Source: DATKZH01 sp964475955 (lineage in GTDB: Bacteria > Planctomycetota > Planctomycetia > Pirellulales > Thermoguttaceae). From it: 38,184 bases of DNA. Shown here piece after piece: positions 23,904 to 33,869 of this stretch (position 1 is the first letter of the stretch; each line of letters opens with the position of its first letter). The notes beneath the pieces were generated by a model that worked only from the letters and a program-made list of their open reading frames with translations, searched no databases and was not told where the DNA came from. The stretch covers positions 1 through 38,184 of the forward strand of contig CAYYZY010000063.1 of NCBI GenBank assembly GCA_964475955.1. The letters are read 5' to 3'. A program made the position numbers and the translations under genes.

Positions 23904-26900
23904 CTATTCCGGGGCGTGTCTCTCTGTTCGGCCCGGCGGCTTGTCCGGCGGATCCTCCGGGAGCTTCTCCTCGGCCTCCTGCGGTGGCGATTCAGGAGGC
24001 CTCTCCGGGGGCCCGGCGAGCAACTCGGTCCCCGATCGGAGGTGGACGTCGCGCTGCGGGAAGGCGATTTCGATGCCGGCTTCGCGGAAGGCCTGATCGA
24101 TGGCCACGTGCAGGTCGTGGATCGTGACGAGGCGATTGTCGAGCCGCGGCAGGTAGCAGCGCACGACGAAGCTGAGCGCGCTGTCGCCGAATCCCTCGAA
24201 GGTGACCAGCGGAGCCGGGTCGTCGACGACTTCCGGGTGCTCGGCGACCACCTTTTCGAGGATTTCCCGGGCGCGCGCCGTGTCGGACCCGTAGGCGATG
24301 CCCACGTTGATCACGATGCGGTTGATCTTGTCGGCGCGGGTCCAGTTGAGGAGCCGCCCGGTGATGAACTCCTTGTTGGGGACGATGAACTCCTTGCGGT
24401 CCCAATCGGTGACGGTGGTTGCCCGGGTCTGGATGCGGGTGACGACGCCGCTCACGTCGGCCACGGTGACCACGTCGCCGACGCGAATGGGCCGCTCGAA
24501 GAGGATGATCAAACCGGAGACGAAGTTGGCGAAGATCTCCTGGAGCCCGAAGCCGAGGCCGACCGAGAGCGCGGCGACGAGCCACTGGAGTTTCGACCAG
24601 CCGATTCCCAGCGCGCTGAAGCCAAGCACCACCCCCAGGGCGATGGCCACGTAGCGGGTGAGGGTGGTGAGGGCGTATCGCGCGCCGGCGTCGAGGGGGA
24701 GCGTTGGCGGCATGGCGATTTCGAGCAGGCCGGGGACGTTCCTGGCCGCGATGGTCGTCATCAGGAAAATGAGCAGGGCCACGCCCAGATCGGCCAGGGT
24801 GATCGGGCGGACCTGCTCGACGGTGCGCATCGAGGTGGAGCGGTCGGCGGCCGTGACCGTCTCGGTGACCTCGGCGGTGGTAGACCAAAGCTCCACTTCT
24901 TCGAGAATGGCCAAGGCGGGCAGGATTTCCACCCAGATCCACCAGATCCCGACCATGGCCGCGAGCACGAGGAAGCTGTTCAACAGCCGGCGCGTCTGCC
25001 GGCTCACCTGCGACAGATCGGGCTCCAGCTCGGCCGAGGTGGGGATGCTGGCGATGGCCGCTTCACCCGTCGCCGCTTCGGCGGCCCCCGTGGCCTTTCG
25101 CCGTTGGCGGAGCCTCTCGATCGCCAACCGCCGCCGGACGACGAACACCCAGCGCGCGAGCACCGCGCCCAGCACCACCAGCGCCAGCGGCAGGTAGACC
25201 GTTTCACAGAGCCGGGCGGCAAGCTGGTTCGCCGTGTAGTAGTAGCCGACGGCGGCCAGCGCGGCGAGGCCGACGGGCGCCACGACGCCGAAGGCGTACC
25301 AGAATTTCCGCAAGCGGTAGAACCAGCCCGTATGCCCCTCCGCCAACAGGTAGCGAAAAAACCCGCCGGAAGGACGAAGCACGAAGTGCACGAACAGGGC
25401 GATCAGAAGCATGATGGCCATGAAGCCCAGTCGTCCCAGCGAGGCCTGCCACGTTTCCAGGGTCTGGGATTCGACCACCGCCATGACGAATACCAGCGGC
25501 AATCCCGCCAGCACGAACCACCGGAGATGCCTGCGCACGATGCGAATTGCCCCCAAGGGCCAACCGAAATGCGCCTCGGCCAGCCCCTTGCGCCGGCACA
25601 ACTGACGAGACGTTTCCAGCGGAAGGAGCCAGCCCGCCATCTGCGCCAAGCCCGATGCCACGGCCTTGCTGAACGCCGTTGCGTCCAAGGGCGCCGCCAA
25701 CCGCCACGCCAGGTACGCAAGCGCCGCGGGCCAGACTCCGGCGATGAGCAAGGTCAGCATCAGAGCCTTCAGCGTCGGGACGATTTCGGATCGCGTGCTC
25801 GATGCGGCCAGATCCCCCAACCGCGAGAGCCAAGTACGCAGGCGGCGCAGACCGATCACCCAGGCGGCGAGCACCGCCAACGCCGCCAGGTGCAGCACGG
25901 GGTTCCGGCCGAGATCCGTCCTGAGCGAATCGGCGATCTCCCCCCAGCCCTGCCAGCCCTTGTCGTACAGGCCGCGATTCAGGACTCCCGCGGCCAGGCG
26001 GAGGTGCCCGAGCCGGATCGGTTCGGCACTGCGGATCCAGAGGATGCGTTCGTCGATGTAGTCGGCGTACTCGTCGACGACGTCGATCAGCTTGTGCTGG
26101 GCGTCGTCGAGATCGACCAGCGTCTTGAGGCAGTCGTAGTGGTTGCGTATGGCCGTATCGAGATGATCGCGGTACTTGGTCAGGTAGTCGCGGACGGTGA
26201 TAGCCAGGTCGTACTCAGGGATGTGATGCGTCTCGCGCCGGATCGCGGCGATCGTCGTCTCCGCGTGCCGCTCGTAGTTCGCCGTCGCGGCACGTTGGTC
26301 TTCCAGCTCGAAAAGCTTCGCCTGCACGTCGCGGATGACGGGCTGGCGGGCGCGGATTTCGCGGTAGTGGGCGTTGACGTCGGGCAGGGCGGCGCGGCGG
26401 GTCCGCATCAGCAGGCCGATGGCGTTCGTCAGCCCGATGGTGTCGTACCGCTCGCGCGTGCGCAGCAACTGCTGTTTGACGTCGGCAAGCTGCTTGTTGA
26501 CCGCGCCCAGCCGCGTTGCCTCCGCCCGGTTGATGGTCGCCGCCTCTTCGCCGATCTCGGCCAGCCGGCTGTTCGCGTTGGCCAGCGTCTTGAAGACCGG
26601 GTCGGCCTGGAGCGCTTCGGCCTTCGCCCGGGCGGCCTGGGCCTTCGCCTCCGCTTCCACGCGTCGGTTGACCAACTCGCGCCACTGGCGGACCTCCTCC
26701 TCGGCCAGCGCCGCCTCCTCGGCGGCCAGACGCTGCGCGAGCGGCAAAACCTCCCGCGTCGCATCGTACATCGCCAGCTCTTTCTCGTACGCAGCGATCG
26801 ACTCCCTGACCGCTTGACGCTGCGCCAACAGCAGCGTGCGCTGCGCGATGGCCAACGTCGGGGGCACGTCGGGGCTGACGGGCTTGAGCAACTCGTTTTC

Positions 26901-27521
26901 GACCGCGTCAAGCTGCTCGCGCGCGGCCGAGAGCAACTCGGTAACGCTCTTCTGCCCGCTCACCCGATGATCCAACTCGGCCCGCAGCGCAGCCAGCACC
27001 TCGTTCTTCTGCTCCAGTTCCTTCTCTTTCTCCGCGAGGAGCTGCTTCACCTCGGAGAGGTCCCGGCCCTCGGCCGAGGGGGGCGGGGGAGCCGAGGGGA
27101 GCGCGGCGAGCCGTTCCTTCGTCTTGCGGAGTTCCTCGGGGGCGGCGTCGATTTTCGCCTGAAGTTCCGCGGTCCGTGCGGCCGACTTCGCCGCCGCATC
27201 GAGCATCCCCAGGGCTTGGTCGTACGCCTGGAGGACCTTCTCCTTGGTCGCGTCGTCCAGGTCGGCCGACGCCTCCGCCTCCTGCCGGCGCGCCTGCACG
27301 ACTTCCACGGTGACGGTCTCCGGCGCCGGCTCGGGCGAGGCCGATGCGGTCGGTGCCGGCTCGGGGGCGCCGCGAGCGGCTAAGCCTGCTCCCAGCACCG
27401 ACAGCATGGCCAAGGCGAAGGCGGTACGCGGCGCCGATGCCGCTCGGCTGGGGGCCGATCCGTTGCGATGGGAATGTTTCATCAGCATCTTCGAGAGGAA
27501 AACGAGGCCGCAATCTCTCAT
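23904..27521 (-). CDS. Giant MscS-family mechanosensitive channel, MscK/KefA-like
   Basis: 1205 residues if started at 27521; in-frame ATGs at 27488 and 27482 give a more conventional signal peptide (FALAMLSVLGAGLAARGA). An Ala/Pro-rich linker is followed by a very long periplasmic coiled-coil region (about 90-500). From about 570 on are many membrane helices. The MscS core is at about 950-1150: pore helix VAALSVGLGFGLQEIFANFVSG, then FERPIRVGDVVTVADVSGVV and IVPNKEFITGRLLNW. The architecture matches E. coli MscK (KefA), which opens on membrane tension and releases potassium/solutes. The C-terminus is a Pro/Glu-rich charged tail. The next gene on the strand is CorA, 70 bp away. Confidence 0.92.
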   Translation of the reverse strand: MRDCGLVFLSKMLMKHSHRNGSAPSRAASAPRTAFALAMLSVLGAGLAARGAPEPAPTASASPEPAPETVTVEVVQARRQEAEASADLDDATKEKVLQAYDQALGMLDAAAKSAARTAELQAKIDAAPEELRKTKERLAALPSAPPPPSAEGRDLSEVKQLLAEKEKELEQKNEVLAALRAELDHRVSGQKSVTELLSAAREQLDAVENELLKPVSPDVPPTLAIAQRTLLLAQRQAVRESIAAYEKELAMYDATREVLPLAQRLAAEEAALAEEEVRQWRELVNRRVEAEAKAQAARAKAEALQADPVFKTLANANSRLAEIGEEAATINRAEATRLGAVNKQLADVKQQLLRTRERYDTIGLTNAIGLLMRTRRAALPDVNAHYREIRARQPVIRDVQAKLFELEDQRAATANYERHAETTIAAIRRETHHIPEYDLAITVRDYLTKYRDHLDTAIRNHYDCLKTLVDLDDAQHKLIDVVDEYADYIDERILWIRSAEPIRLGHLRLAAGVLNRGLYDKGWQGWGEIADSLRTDLGRNPVLHLAALAVLAAWVIGLRRLRTWLSRLGDLAASSTRSEIVPTLKALMLTLLIAGVWPAALAYLAWRLAAPLDATAFSKAVASGLAQMAGWLLPLETSRQLCRRKGLAEAHFGWPLGAIRIVRRHLRWFVLAGLPLVFVMAVVESQTLETWQASLGRLGFMAIMLLIALFVHFVLRPSGGFFRYLLAEGHTGWFYRLRKFWYAFGVVAPVGLAALAAVGYYYTANQLAARLCETVYLPLALVVLGAVLARWVFVVRRRLAIERLRQRRKATGAAEAATGEAAIASIPTSAELEPDLSQVSRQTRRLLNSFLVLAAMVGIWWIWVEILPALAILEEVELWSTTAEVTETVTAADRSTSMRTVEQVRPITLADLGVALLIFLMTTIAARNVPGLLEIAMPPTLPLDAGARYALTTLTRYVAIALGVVLGFSALGIGWSKLQWLVAALSVGLGFGLQEIFANFVSGLIILFERPIRVGDVVTVADVSGVVTRIQTRATTVTDWDRKEFIVPNKEFITGRLLNWTRADKINRIVINVGIAYGSDTARAREILEKVVAEHPEVVDDPAPLVTFEGFGDSALSFVVRCYLPRLDNRLVTIHDLHVAIDQAFREAGIEIAFPQRDVHLRSGTELLAGPPERPPESPPQEAEEKLPEDPPDKPPGRTERHAPE

Positions 27522-27935
27522 TATCGACGTCGGCGGCTGAACAGGCCGCTGGAGGCCGACTCCAAGCCGTCCGGCAGCGCATTAGAACATCTCTGCCGAG
27601 AGGCTTCCACCCGGATCGCGCTCCGGTGAGATCCCCGAAAGCTTGCGCTCGCCGCGTGCGCGTGCTCCGCAAGCGCCCCGCCGTACCGGCAGTGCATGCC
27701 CCACGCCGCGCAGCGGGGCATCGGGGCCGGGCGCACGCTTGGCGCCAGGGCATTGCCTTTGCGCGCGCCGGGGCCTATAGTGAGGACGACGTGCGGGGGC
27801 TGCGTTCTGAAGGCCCTGCCGGCGTCGTCTGTTCCGGTCTCTCATCCATCGAGTCTATCCATCGAATCGCGTCCTCGAGGGGGGCCCGCTTGAAGGGGCG
27901 GCGGGGGGCGACAGGTTCTCGTCGGAGGGGTTGCG
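27522..27935. other. 414-bp divergent intergenic region
   Basis: No coding signature on either strand. It must hold the promoters of the MscK-like channel (minus) and the hybrid kinase (plus); a good candidate for the latter is at 27753-27781. Confidence 0.6.
27753..27781 (+). promoter_or_regulatory. candidate sigma-70 promoter of the hybrid kinase gene
   Basis: TTGCCT (27753-27758) and TATAGT (27776-27781) are exactly 17 bp apart. It stands out against GC-rich surroundings and lies about 150 bp upstream of the kinase start codon. Confidence 0.6.
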
Positions 27936-30767
27936 ATGCAATCGCCCGAAAGGCAGGGCGGTGCCTCCGCGCATCTCGTGACGGTGTTCGCTGCGCTGGC
28001 GGTGCTGGCGTTGCTCTTCCTGGTCAACCAGGAGAACTACCTGCTCTTCCACGGGCTGGCGGAGATCTTCAGCATCGTGGTCGCCTGCACCGTCTTCGCG
28101 GTTTTCTGGAACGCCCGGCACTTCCTCGACAACACGTGCTACCTGTTCATCGGCGTCGCCTACCTCTTCGTGGCGATGGTCGACCTGACGCACATGCTCG
28201 CCCTGGGTCAGGCGAACGTGTTCGACCTGCCGCACGAAACGGCCTGGGGCGAGTTCCGAGCCGGCGGCGGCTACGGCGACGACCTGGGGATCCAGCTTTG
28301 GATCATCGCCCGCTACCTCGAGAGCCTGTCGCTGGTCGCCGCGCTGGTCTTTCTGCGTTGGCGCATTGCCCCGTCGACCCTGTTTGCCGGCTACGTGGTG
28401 GTCGTCTCCCTCCTGCTGGCTTCCGTATTTTACTGGAGGGTTTTTCCGAGCTGCTACGACGCGGAGACGGGGCTGACCACGTTCAAGAAGGTCAGCGAGT
28501 ACGTGATCTGCGGGCTGCTGTTTGTGGGGCTGATCCTGCTGATCCGACGGCGGGCCGAGTTCGACGCCACCGTGTTCCGGCTGCTGGCCGCCTCGATCCT
28601 GCTGACGATCGCCTCAGAGTTGGCGTTTACGCTCTATCACCGGCTGCCCGAATGGCCCAACGTGCTGGGGCACTACCTGAAGATCGTTTCTTTCTATCTC
28701 GTATACCGGGCGTTCGTGGAGGTGGGGCTGAAGAAGCCGTACGCGCTGCTGTTCCGGAACCTCCGGAAGGCGAAGGAGGCGGCCGAAGTCGCCAACCGGG
28801 CCAAGAGCGACTTCCTGGCCAACATGAGCCACGAAATCCGCACCCCGATGAACGCCATCATCGGCATGACCGAGCTGGTGCTCGACACCGACCTCACCCG
28901 GACCCAACGCGACTACCTGAAGCTGGTCCAGGAGTCGGGCGACTCGCTCTTGGCCCTGATCGACGACGTGCTCGATTTTTCGAAGATCGAGGCGGGGCGG
29001 CTCGAACTGGAGCACACGCCGTTCAGCCTGCGCGAGCGCGTGGGCGACGTGATGAAGTCCCTCGCCCTGAAGGGCTACGACAAAGGCATCGAGCTGGCCT
29101 GGCGCGTCCAACCCGACGTGCCCGACGTCCTCGTCGGCGACCCGACCCGCCTGGGCCAGGTGATCGTCAACCTCGTGGGCAACGCAATCAAGTTCACCGA
29201 CGAAGGGGAGGTCGTGCTGGAGGTCGGGGCGAAGTCGCGTTCCCAGGGCGAAGCGGTGCTGCATTTCTCGGTCAGCGACACGGGAATCGGCATCGATGAA
29301 GACAAGCTGGAACACATCTTCCAGGCATTCACGCAGGCCGACGCCTCGACCACCCGCAAATACGGGGGAACCGGACTGGGACTGACCATCTCCTCCCACC
29401 TGGTACGCCGGATGGAGGGCCGGATTTGGGCGGAGAGCGAACCGGGGGTCGGAACCACCTTCCACTTTACCGTCCGGCTCGAGGTCGGCTCCGCCCGGCC
29501 GCCCGACTTCCCCGCCGTCGAGCCGGCGCGCGTGCGGGGGACGCGCGTGCTGATCGTCGACGACAACGCCACCAACCGCCGGATCCTCGAGGAGATGGTC
29601 CGAAGCTGGGACATGGTGCCGACGGCCGTTGCCGGCGCCGCCGCGGCGCTCGCCGCGTTGCGCCGCCACTGGCATTCGGGCGAGCCTATCCGGGTGTTGC
29701 TGACCGACGTGAACATGCCGGAGGTCGACGGAATCACGCTCGCCGCACGCGTGCGCGACGACCCGAAGCTGGCCGCAACCGCCATCATCGTGCTCACCTC
29801 GGGGGTGCGTCCCGAAGACCTCAAGCGCTGTGAAGAAATCGAGGTGGCGGCCCACCTGATGAAGCCGGTGAAACCTTCCGAACTGTTCGACGCGATCGCG
29901 ATGTCGTTGGGCGCGAGCCGCCCCGAAGAGCAAGAGGGCGTGGCCCCGGCGCGCGCCGGGGAAGCCCGGCCGGCCCCCTTGCGCGTGCTGCTGGCCGAAG
30001 ACAGCCTGGTGAACCAGAAAGTGGCCGTGGGGCTTCTCGAGAAGCAAGGCCACACCGTCGTCGTCGTCCGCAACGGAAAGGAAGCGATCACCGCCCTCCA
30101 GAGAGAGCCGTTCGACTTGGTGTTCATGGACGTCGAGATGCCCGGGATGGACGGGCTCGAGGCGACGGCCGTGATCCGCGTTCAGGAGCGTCAGGCGGGC
30201 GGCCACGTACCCATCATCGCCATGACGGCCCACGCCATGCAAGGCGACCGCGAGCGGTGCCTCGAGGCCGGCATGGACGGCTACCTCTCGAAGCCGATCC
30301 GCGCCGAGGAGTTGTCGGAGACGATCCAGGAGGTGCTCGGCGCGTGGGGCCTCGGGCACACCCGGGTCGGCGGGCCGAAATCGGAGCCGGGCGACGTCGA
30401 CTGGCATGAGGCACTGCGGGCCGTCGGAGAGGATCGCGAGCTGCTGAGGACCGTGGTCGAGGCGCTGGTGGCCGACGCGCCCCGGCTGGTCGTCGCCATT
30501 CGCCAGGCGGTCCTGGCCGGCGACGCGGGCGCCCTGCGGCAGGCCGCCCACGCACTGAAGGGTTCCATTCGCTATTGGGGCTCCACGTCCGCCTTCCGAT
30601 CGGCCGCCAGCCTGGAACGCATGGCGGAGCACGACGACTTGGACGGCGCGGCGAAAACGGCCGCCGAACTGGAGAACGAGATGGAACGACTCACGGGCCT
30701 TCTGGTAGACTACCTCGAGCGCGACGCGCGCGAAAAGGGCACGTGGTCCGAAACGGGGGTTGACTGA
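27936..30767 (+). CDS. Hybrid histidine kinase: MASE3 sensor, HisKA-HATPase, two receivers and HPt
   Basis: 943 residues. The N-terminal half (about 15-265) has several membrane helices with the MASE3 signature (ENYLLFHGLAEIFSIVVA, then WNARHFLDNTCYLFIGVAYLF and DLTHMLAL). HisKA follows with NMSHEIRTPMN (His299), then HATPase_c with VGNAIKFTDEG, SDTGIGID and GGTGLGLTI. The first receiver has Asp591 (LLTDVNMPEVDG), the second Asp732 (FMDVEMPGMDG), and the C-terminal HPt domain His872 (AAHALKGS). All phosphotransfer residues are present. This His-Asp-Asp-His layout matches BarA/TorS-type phosphorelay kinases, needing an external receiver. The adjacent receiver protein at 30944 is a natural candidate. 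Confidence 0.95.
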   Translation: MQSPERQGGASAHLVTVFAALAVLALLFLVNQENYLLFHGLAEIFSIVVACTVFAVFWNARHFLDNTCYLFIGVAYLFVAMVDLTHMLALGQANVFDLPHETAWGEFRAGGGYGDDLGIQLWIIARYLESLSLVAALVFLRWRIAPSTLFAGYVVVVSLLLASVFYWRVFPSCYDAETGLTTFKKVSEYVICGLLFVGLILLIRRRAEFDATVFRLLAASILLTIASELAFTLYHRLPEWPNVLGHYLKIVSFYLVYRAFVEVGLKKPYALLFRNLRKAKEAAEVANRAKSDFLANMSHEIRTPMNAIIGMTELVLDTDLTRTQRDYLKLVQESGDSLLALIDDVLDFSKIEAGRLELEHTPFSLRERVGDVMKSLALKGYDKGIELAWRVQPDVPDVLVGDPTRLGQVIVNLVGNAIKFTDEGEVVLEVGAKSRSQGEAVLHFSVSDTGIGIDEDKLEHIFQAFTQADASTTRKYGGTGLGLTISSHLVRRMEGRIWAESEPGVGTTFHFTVRLEVGSARPPDFPAVEPARVRGTRVLIVDDNATNRRILEEMVRSWDMVPTAVAGAAAALAALRRHWHSGEPIRVLLTDVNMPEVDGITLAARVRDDPKLAATAIIVLTSGVRPEDLKRCEEIEVAAHLMKPVKPSELFDAIAMSLGASRPEEQEGVAPARAGEARPAPLRVLLAEDSLVNQKVAVGLLEKQGHTVVVVRNGKEAITALQREPFDLVFMDVEMPGMDGLEATAVIRVQERQAGGHVPIIAMTAHAMQGDRERCLEAGMDGYLSKPIRAEELSETIQEVLGAWGLGHTRVGGPKSEPGDVDWHEALRAVGEDRELLRTVVEALVADAPRLVVAIRQAVLAGDAGALRQAAHALKGSIRYWGSTSAFRSAASLERMAEHDDLDGAAKTAAELENEMERLTGLLVDYLERDAREKGTWSETGVD

Positions 30768-30943
30768 AATCAAAAGCCGGCGGAGGCGCTCGTCAGGATG
30801 GTTCGCCAGGGCGGGTAGCGGAGGCGCTTCGTCGGGCGGGAAGCGGCGGGGGGCGCGTCGGAACGGATCAGTGCCGTTGCCGCCACGACCTCCGGGCCAT
30901 TCCGTCGCGGGGCACCGCCGACAGTAAGGGAAGGGGTCGACGC

Positions 30944-31864
30944 ATGACGACCGTACTTGTCGTGGACGACTCGGCCGTTGATCGCACGCTGGTCAGCGGG
31001 TTGCTGGGGAGCAGATCCCAGTGGACGATCGAGAGCACCGAAAGCGGCGAGGAGGCCCTCGCACAGATGGAACAGGGCCCCCCCGACGTGGTGGTCACCG
31101 ACATGCAGATGCCGGAGATGGACGGGCTACAACTCGTCACGGCCATCCGCCAGCGGTATCCGGGCGTGCCGGTGATCCTGATGACCGCCTTCGGCAGCGA
31201 AGCCCTGGCGGTCGAAGCCCTCGAGAAAGGGGCGGCCAGCTATGTCCCCAAGCAGCAGCTTGCCCAGAAGCTGGTTAACACGGTGGAAAAGGCCGTGTCG
31301 CTCGGACGGGTGGAGCGCAACTACGAAGAGCTGGTGGGGAGCATCACGTCGTCGGAGTTCACGCTCTCGCTCGAGAACGACGCGGAGCTGATCGATCCAC
31401 TCATCGACGTGGTCCAGCGGCTGGTGGTGGGGATCGGCTTCTGCGACGTGACCGAGCAGCTTCAGATCGGCATGGCGCTGAAGGAAGCGTTGCTCAACGC
31501 CCTGTTGCACGGCAGCCTGGAATTAAGCGTCAACCAGATGCAGGCGACGCTGGAGAAGCTTCGCCAGGGGGAGGTCGTCCGCCCGGTCCACGACCCGCGG
31601 CTCGACCCGGCCTATCGCGACCGACGGATCCTCGTGGCCGTGCGCCTTTCGGCCGACGAGATCCGCTTCGTGGTTCGCGACCAGGGGCCGGGCTTCGACG
31701 TTGCCAAGGTCCCCCAGTCGAAGGATCCCGCCGCGCTGGAGCCGGGCCGCGGCCGGGGCTTGGCGATCATCCGAAACCTGATGGACGAAGTGGTCTTCAA
31801 CGCACCGGGAAACGAAATCACCATGGTCAAGCGGCGCGGGGCCGCCGCGGCCGCGGAGTCATGA
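30944..31864 (+). CDS. Receiver domain fused to an RsbW/HATPase-type domain
   Basis: 306 residues. The receiver (about 1-120) has the DD pair and phospho-acceptor Asp53 (VVVTDMQMPEMDG), and a lysine in YVPKQQ. The C-terminal part (about 150-300) is a GHKL ATPase lacking HisKA: N box KEALLNALLHG, G1 RDQGPGFD and G2 GRGRGLAIIRNLMDEVVFN, like anti-sigma-factor kinases of the RsbW/SpoIIAB group. It is probably a phosphorylation-switched serine kinase or anti-sigma factor. GGAAGGGG upstream supports the start. It is 176 bp downstream of the hybrid kinase and followed by a small unknown gene, suggesting one signalling unit. No RsbV-like antagonist or sigma factor is visible nearby. Confidence 0.92.
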   Translation: MTTVLVVDDSAVDRTLVSGLLGSRSQWTIESTESGEEALAQMEQGPPDVVVTDMQMPEMDGLQLVTAIRQRYPGVPVILMTAFGSEALAVEALEKGAASYVPKQQLAQKLVNTVEKAVSLGRVERNYEELVGSITSSEFTLSLENDAELIDPLIDVVQRLVVGIGFCDVTEQLQIGMALKEALLNALLHGSLELSVNQMQATLEKLRQGEVVRPVHDPRLDPAYRDRRILVAVRLSADEIRFVVRDQGPGFDVAKVPQSKDPAALEPGRGRGLAIIRNLMDEVVFNAPGNEITMVKRRGAAAAAES

Positions 31865-31990
31865 CCGCGCAGGGGTTGTCGAGGCAGTCGCGATAGGCGA
31901 TGCTAAAAGATTCGGCTTCTTATCGCGCAGCTCATCCACGTCGGAGCACTCATCATGTCGGTCTCGGAACAGGACCGGGAGGCAGGGGAC

Positions 31991-32215
31991 ATGAACGGCA
32001 TGAAACCGATCGCCAGCTTGAGGGAACTTCGCAAGCTGTCGCATTCGGATCCTCGGTACGAGCAGTTGACGATCCTCGCCTCCTGCCGCCTGGGCGGAAG
32101 CAAAGAACTGCCCCTGCACGACCACCACGAGTGGCTGCGGATCTACTCGATGGCCACCTCCGAGCAGGACATCGTCGAGCAGATCAATTGCTGCATTCCC
32201 CAGGTGGAGGCATGA
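31991..32215 (+). CDS. Small hypothetical protein next to the signalling genes
   Basis: 74 residues from the ATG at 31991, preceded by GGGAGGCAGGGGAC; an in-frame ATG at 31955 without a ribosome site would give 86. The sequence has coding character: ASLRELRKLSHSDPRYEQL, LASCRLGGSKELPLHDHHEW and EQDIVEQINCCIPQVEA. The His/Asp cluster HDHHEW and three cysteines could bind metal. I do not recognise a family. Its place 126 bp after the receiver-HATPase gene hints at a role in the same pathway. Confidence 0.55.
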   Translation: MNGMKPIASLRELRKLSHSDPRYEQLTILASCRLGGSKELPLHDHHEWLRIYSMATSEQDIVEQINCCIPQVEA

Positions 32216-32536
32216 GAGGCCCCCGGGCCCGGCACGACGAGATGGCCGGGCTTCTCACGCCGCATCCAACGCTCCGGCTTCACGCCCGCGGTGATTGATT
32301 TTGCCGAGCCTCAGGGACGCGCAACGCTTGCGCGAATTCGCCGAGAACCCCTTTCGGGAACTCGCGGGCGCATGGGCCGCGTGCTCCGCCGGCGGAAGGG
32401 GGCCCCGGTTTGAATCGCGCCGGAGATCTTGTCAGAATGTGGTTAGCCTGCGGGACGCCGCCGTGGCCAGCATGCCCAGGCAACCGCGGAGACTCCTTCC
32501 CCGACGTCAACCCCATTTCACGATAGGAGACGAGCG
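32216..32536. other. 321-bp spacer upstream of the Gfo/Idh gene
   Basis: No convincing gene or promoter pair is visible. The only notable element is the ribosome site TAGGAGACG just before the ATG at 32537. Confidence 0.5.
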
Positions 32537-33814
32537 ATGCCGCACCCAACGGCCCGACTCACCAGAAGACAGTGGCTCACCGCGGCCGGCCGCGCCGGCG
32601 CCGCGGTTTCCGCGCCCTGGTTCCTTCCCGGCGCGGTGCTCGGCAAGGACGGAGCCGTGGCCCCCAGCGAGCGGATCGTGCTGGGCGGCCTGGGGCTCGG
32701 CGGCCGGGGGCGCGGTGACTTGAACTGCCTGATGCAGAACCCCGACGCCCAGTTCGTCGCCATCTGCGACGTGCAGAAAGAGCGGCGCGAACAGGTCAAG
32801 AAGATGGCCGACGAACACTACGGCAACCAGGACTGCGACCTCTACCGCGACATGCACGAGATCCTCGCTCGAGACGACATCGACGCCATGCTCATCGCCA
32901 CCGGCGACCGCTGGCACACGATGGCCTCGATCACGGCGGCCAAGGCCGGCAAGGACGTCTACTGCGAGAAGCCCTGCTCGATGACCATCGCCGAGAGCCG
33001 GGCCCTGGCCGACACGTTTCGCAAGTACGGGCGCATCTACCAGGCCGGCACGCAGCGGCGGAGCATCGGCAACTTCATCTTCGCGGCCGAGCTGGCCCAC
33101 ACCGGCAAGCTGGGGAAGCTTCACACGGTCCACGCCAACACGCGTCCCCCGGCCACCAAGCACACGTGGCTGCCCGCCGAGCCCGAGCCGCCCAAGGACG
33201 TCTGCGACTGGGACCGCTGGCTCGGCCCCTGCCCGTGGCGACCCTACAACGCGCGGTACGTGCGCGGCGGCTGGCGCGGCTTTTTCGACTTCCACGGCGG
33301 CGGGATCCTGGAATGGGGCGCGCACACGGTCGATCTGTGTCAGTGGGCCGCCCAGAAGGACGACACCACGCCGGTCGAGTACGTCCCCGAGGGCGAGGGC
33401 GTGGTCTGCACCTACGACGACGGCCTGAAGCTGGTGATGCGCGTCGACGGCTGGATGGGCCTGGGCACGTGCAGCGTGCGGTACGAAGGCGACGAGGGCT
33501 GGATCGAGACCGGCGACAGCGGCAAGTTCGCCATCTATCCCGAGTCGCTGCGGACCGAGCAGACCGTGTTCACCCGCGCAGGCACCGACCCGACCACCCA
33601 CCTGCGCAACTTCCTCGACTGCGTCAAGACGCGCAAGCCGGCCAACGCCAACTCCGACGTCGCCGCCCGATCGCACGTCGTCTCCCACGCGGCCTACATC
33701 GCGTGGCAGCTCGGGCGCACGGTGAAATTCGATCCCGTCAAAGAGGAGTTCCTCGGCGACGACGAGGCCAACCGCATGCGGTCCCGCGCCATGCGCGACC
33801 CGTGGCGGGTGTGA
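32537..33814 (+). CDS. Exported Gfo/Idh/MocA-family oxidoreductase
   Basis: 425 residues. A twin-arginine signal (TRRQWLTAAGRAGAAVS) begins at about residue 9. The NAD(P)-binding Rossmann domain has GLGLGGRGRG near 51-60, then ICDVQKERREQ; the catalytic EKPCS motif with the conserved lysine is at about 149-153. The C-terminal Gfo/Idh substrate domain follows, including GGGILEWGAHTVDL. TAGGAGACG precedes the start. Planctomycetes carry many such Tat-exported members acting on sugars or inositols, but the substrate is not readable. The HEAT-repeat gene begins 55 bp downstream on the same strand and is probably cotranscribed. Confidence 0.95.
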   Translation: MPHPTARLTRRQWLTAAGRAGAAVSAPWFLPGAVLGKDGAVAPSERIVLGGLGLGGRGRGDLNCLMQNPDAQFVAICDVQKERREQVKKMADEHYGNQDCDLYRDMHEILARDDIDAMLIATGDRWHTMASITAAKAGKDVYCEKPCSMTIAESRALADTFRKYGRIYQAGTQRRSIGNFIFAAELAHTGKLGKLHTVHANTRPPATKHTWLPAEPEPPKDVCDWDRWLGPCPWRPYNARYVRGGWRGFFDFHGGGILEWGAHTVDLCQWAAQKDDTTPVEYVPEGEGVVCTYDDGLKLVMRVDGWMGLGTCSVRYEGDEGWIETGDSGKFAIYPESLRTEQTVFTRAGTDPTTHLRNFLDCVKTRKPANANSDVAARSHVVSHAAYIAWQLGRTVKFDPVKEEFLGDDEANRMRSRAMRDPWRV

Positions 33815-33869
33815 CGGGGAAACCACCGGCCGATCATCCACTCTCGACATAGAACGAAGGACCTCTCCG

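Noticed and set aside
23763..27383. 1206-residue plus-strand open frame over the MscK-like gene
   Set aside because: Antisense shadow with no domain signature; the minus strand has the complete MscS core.
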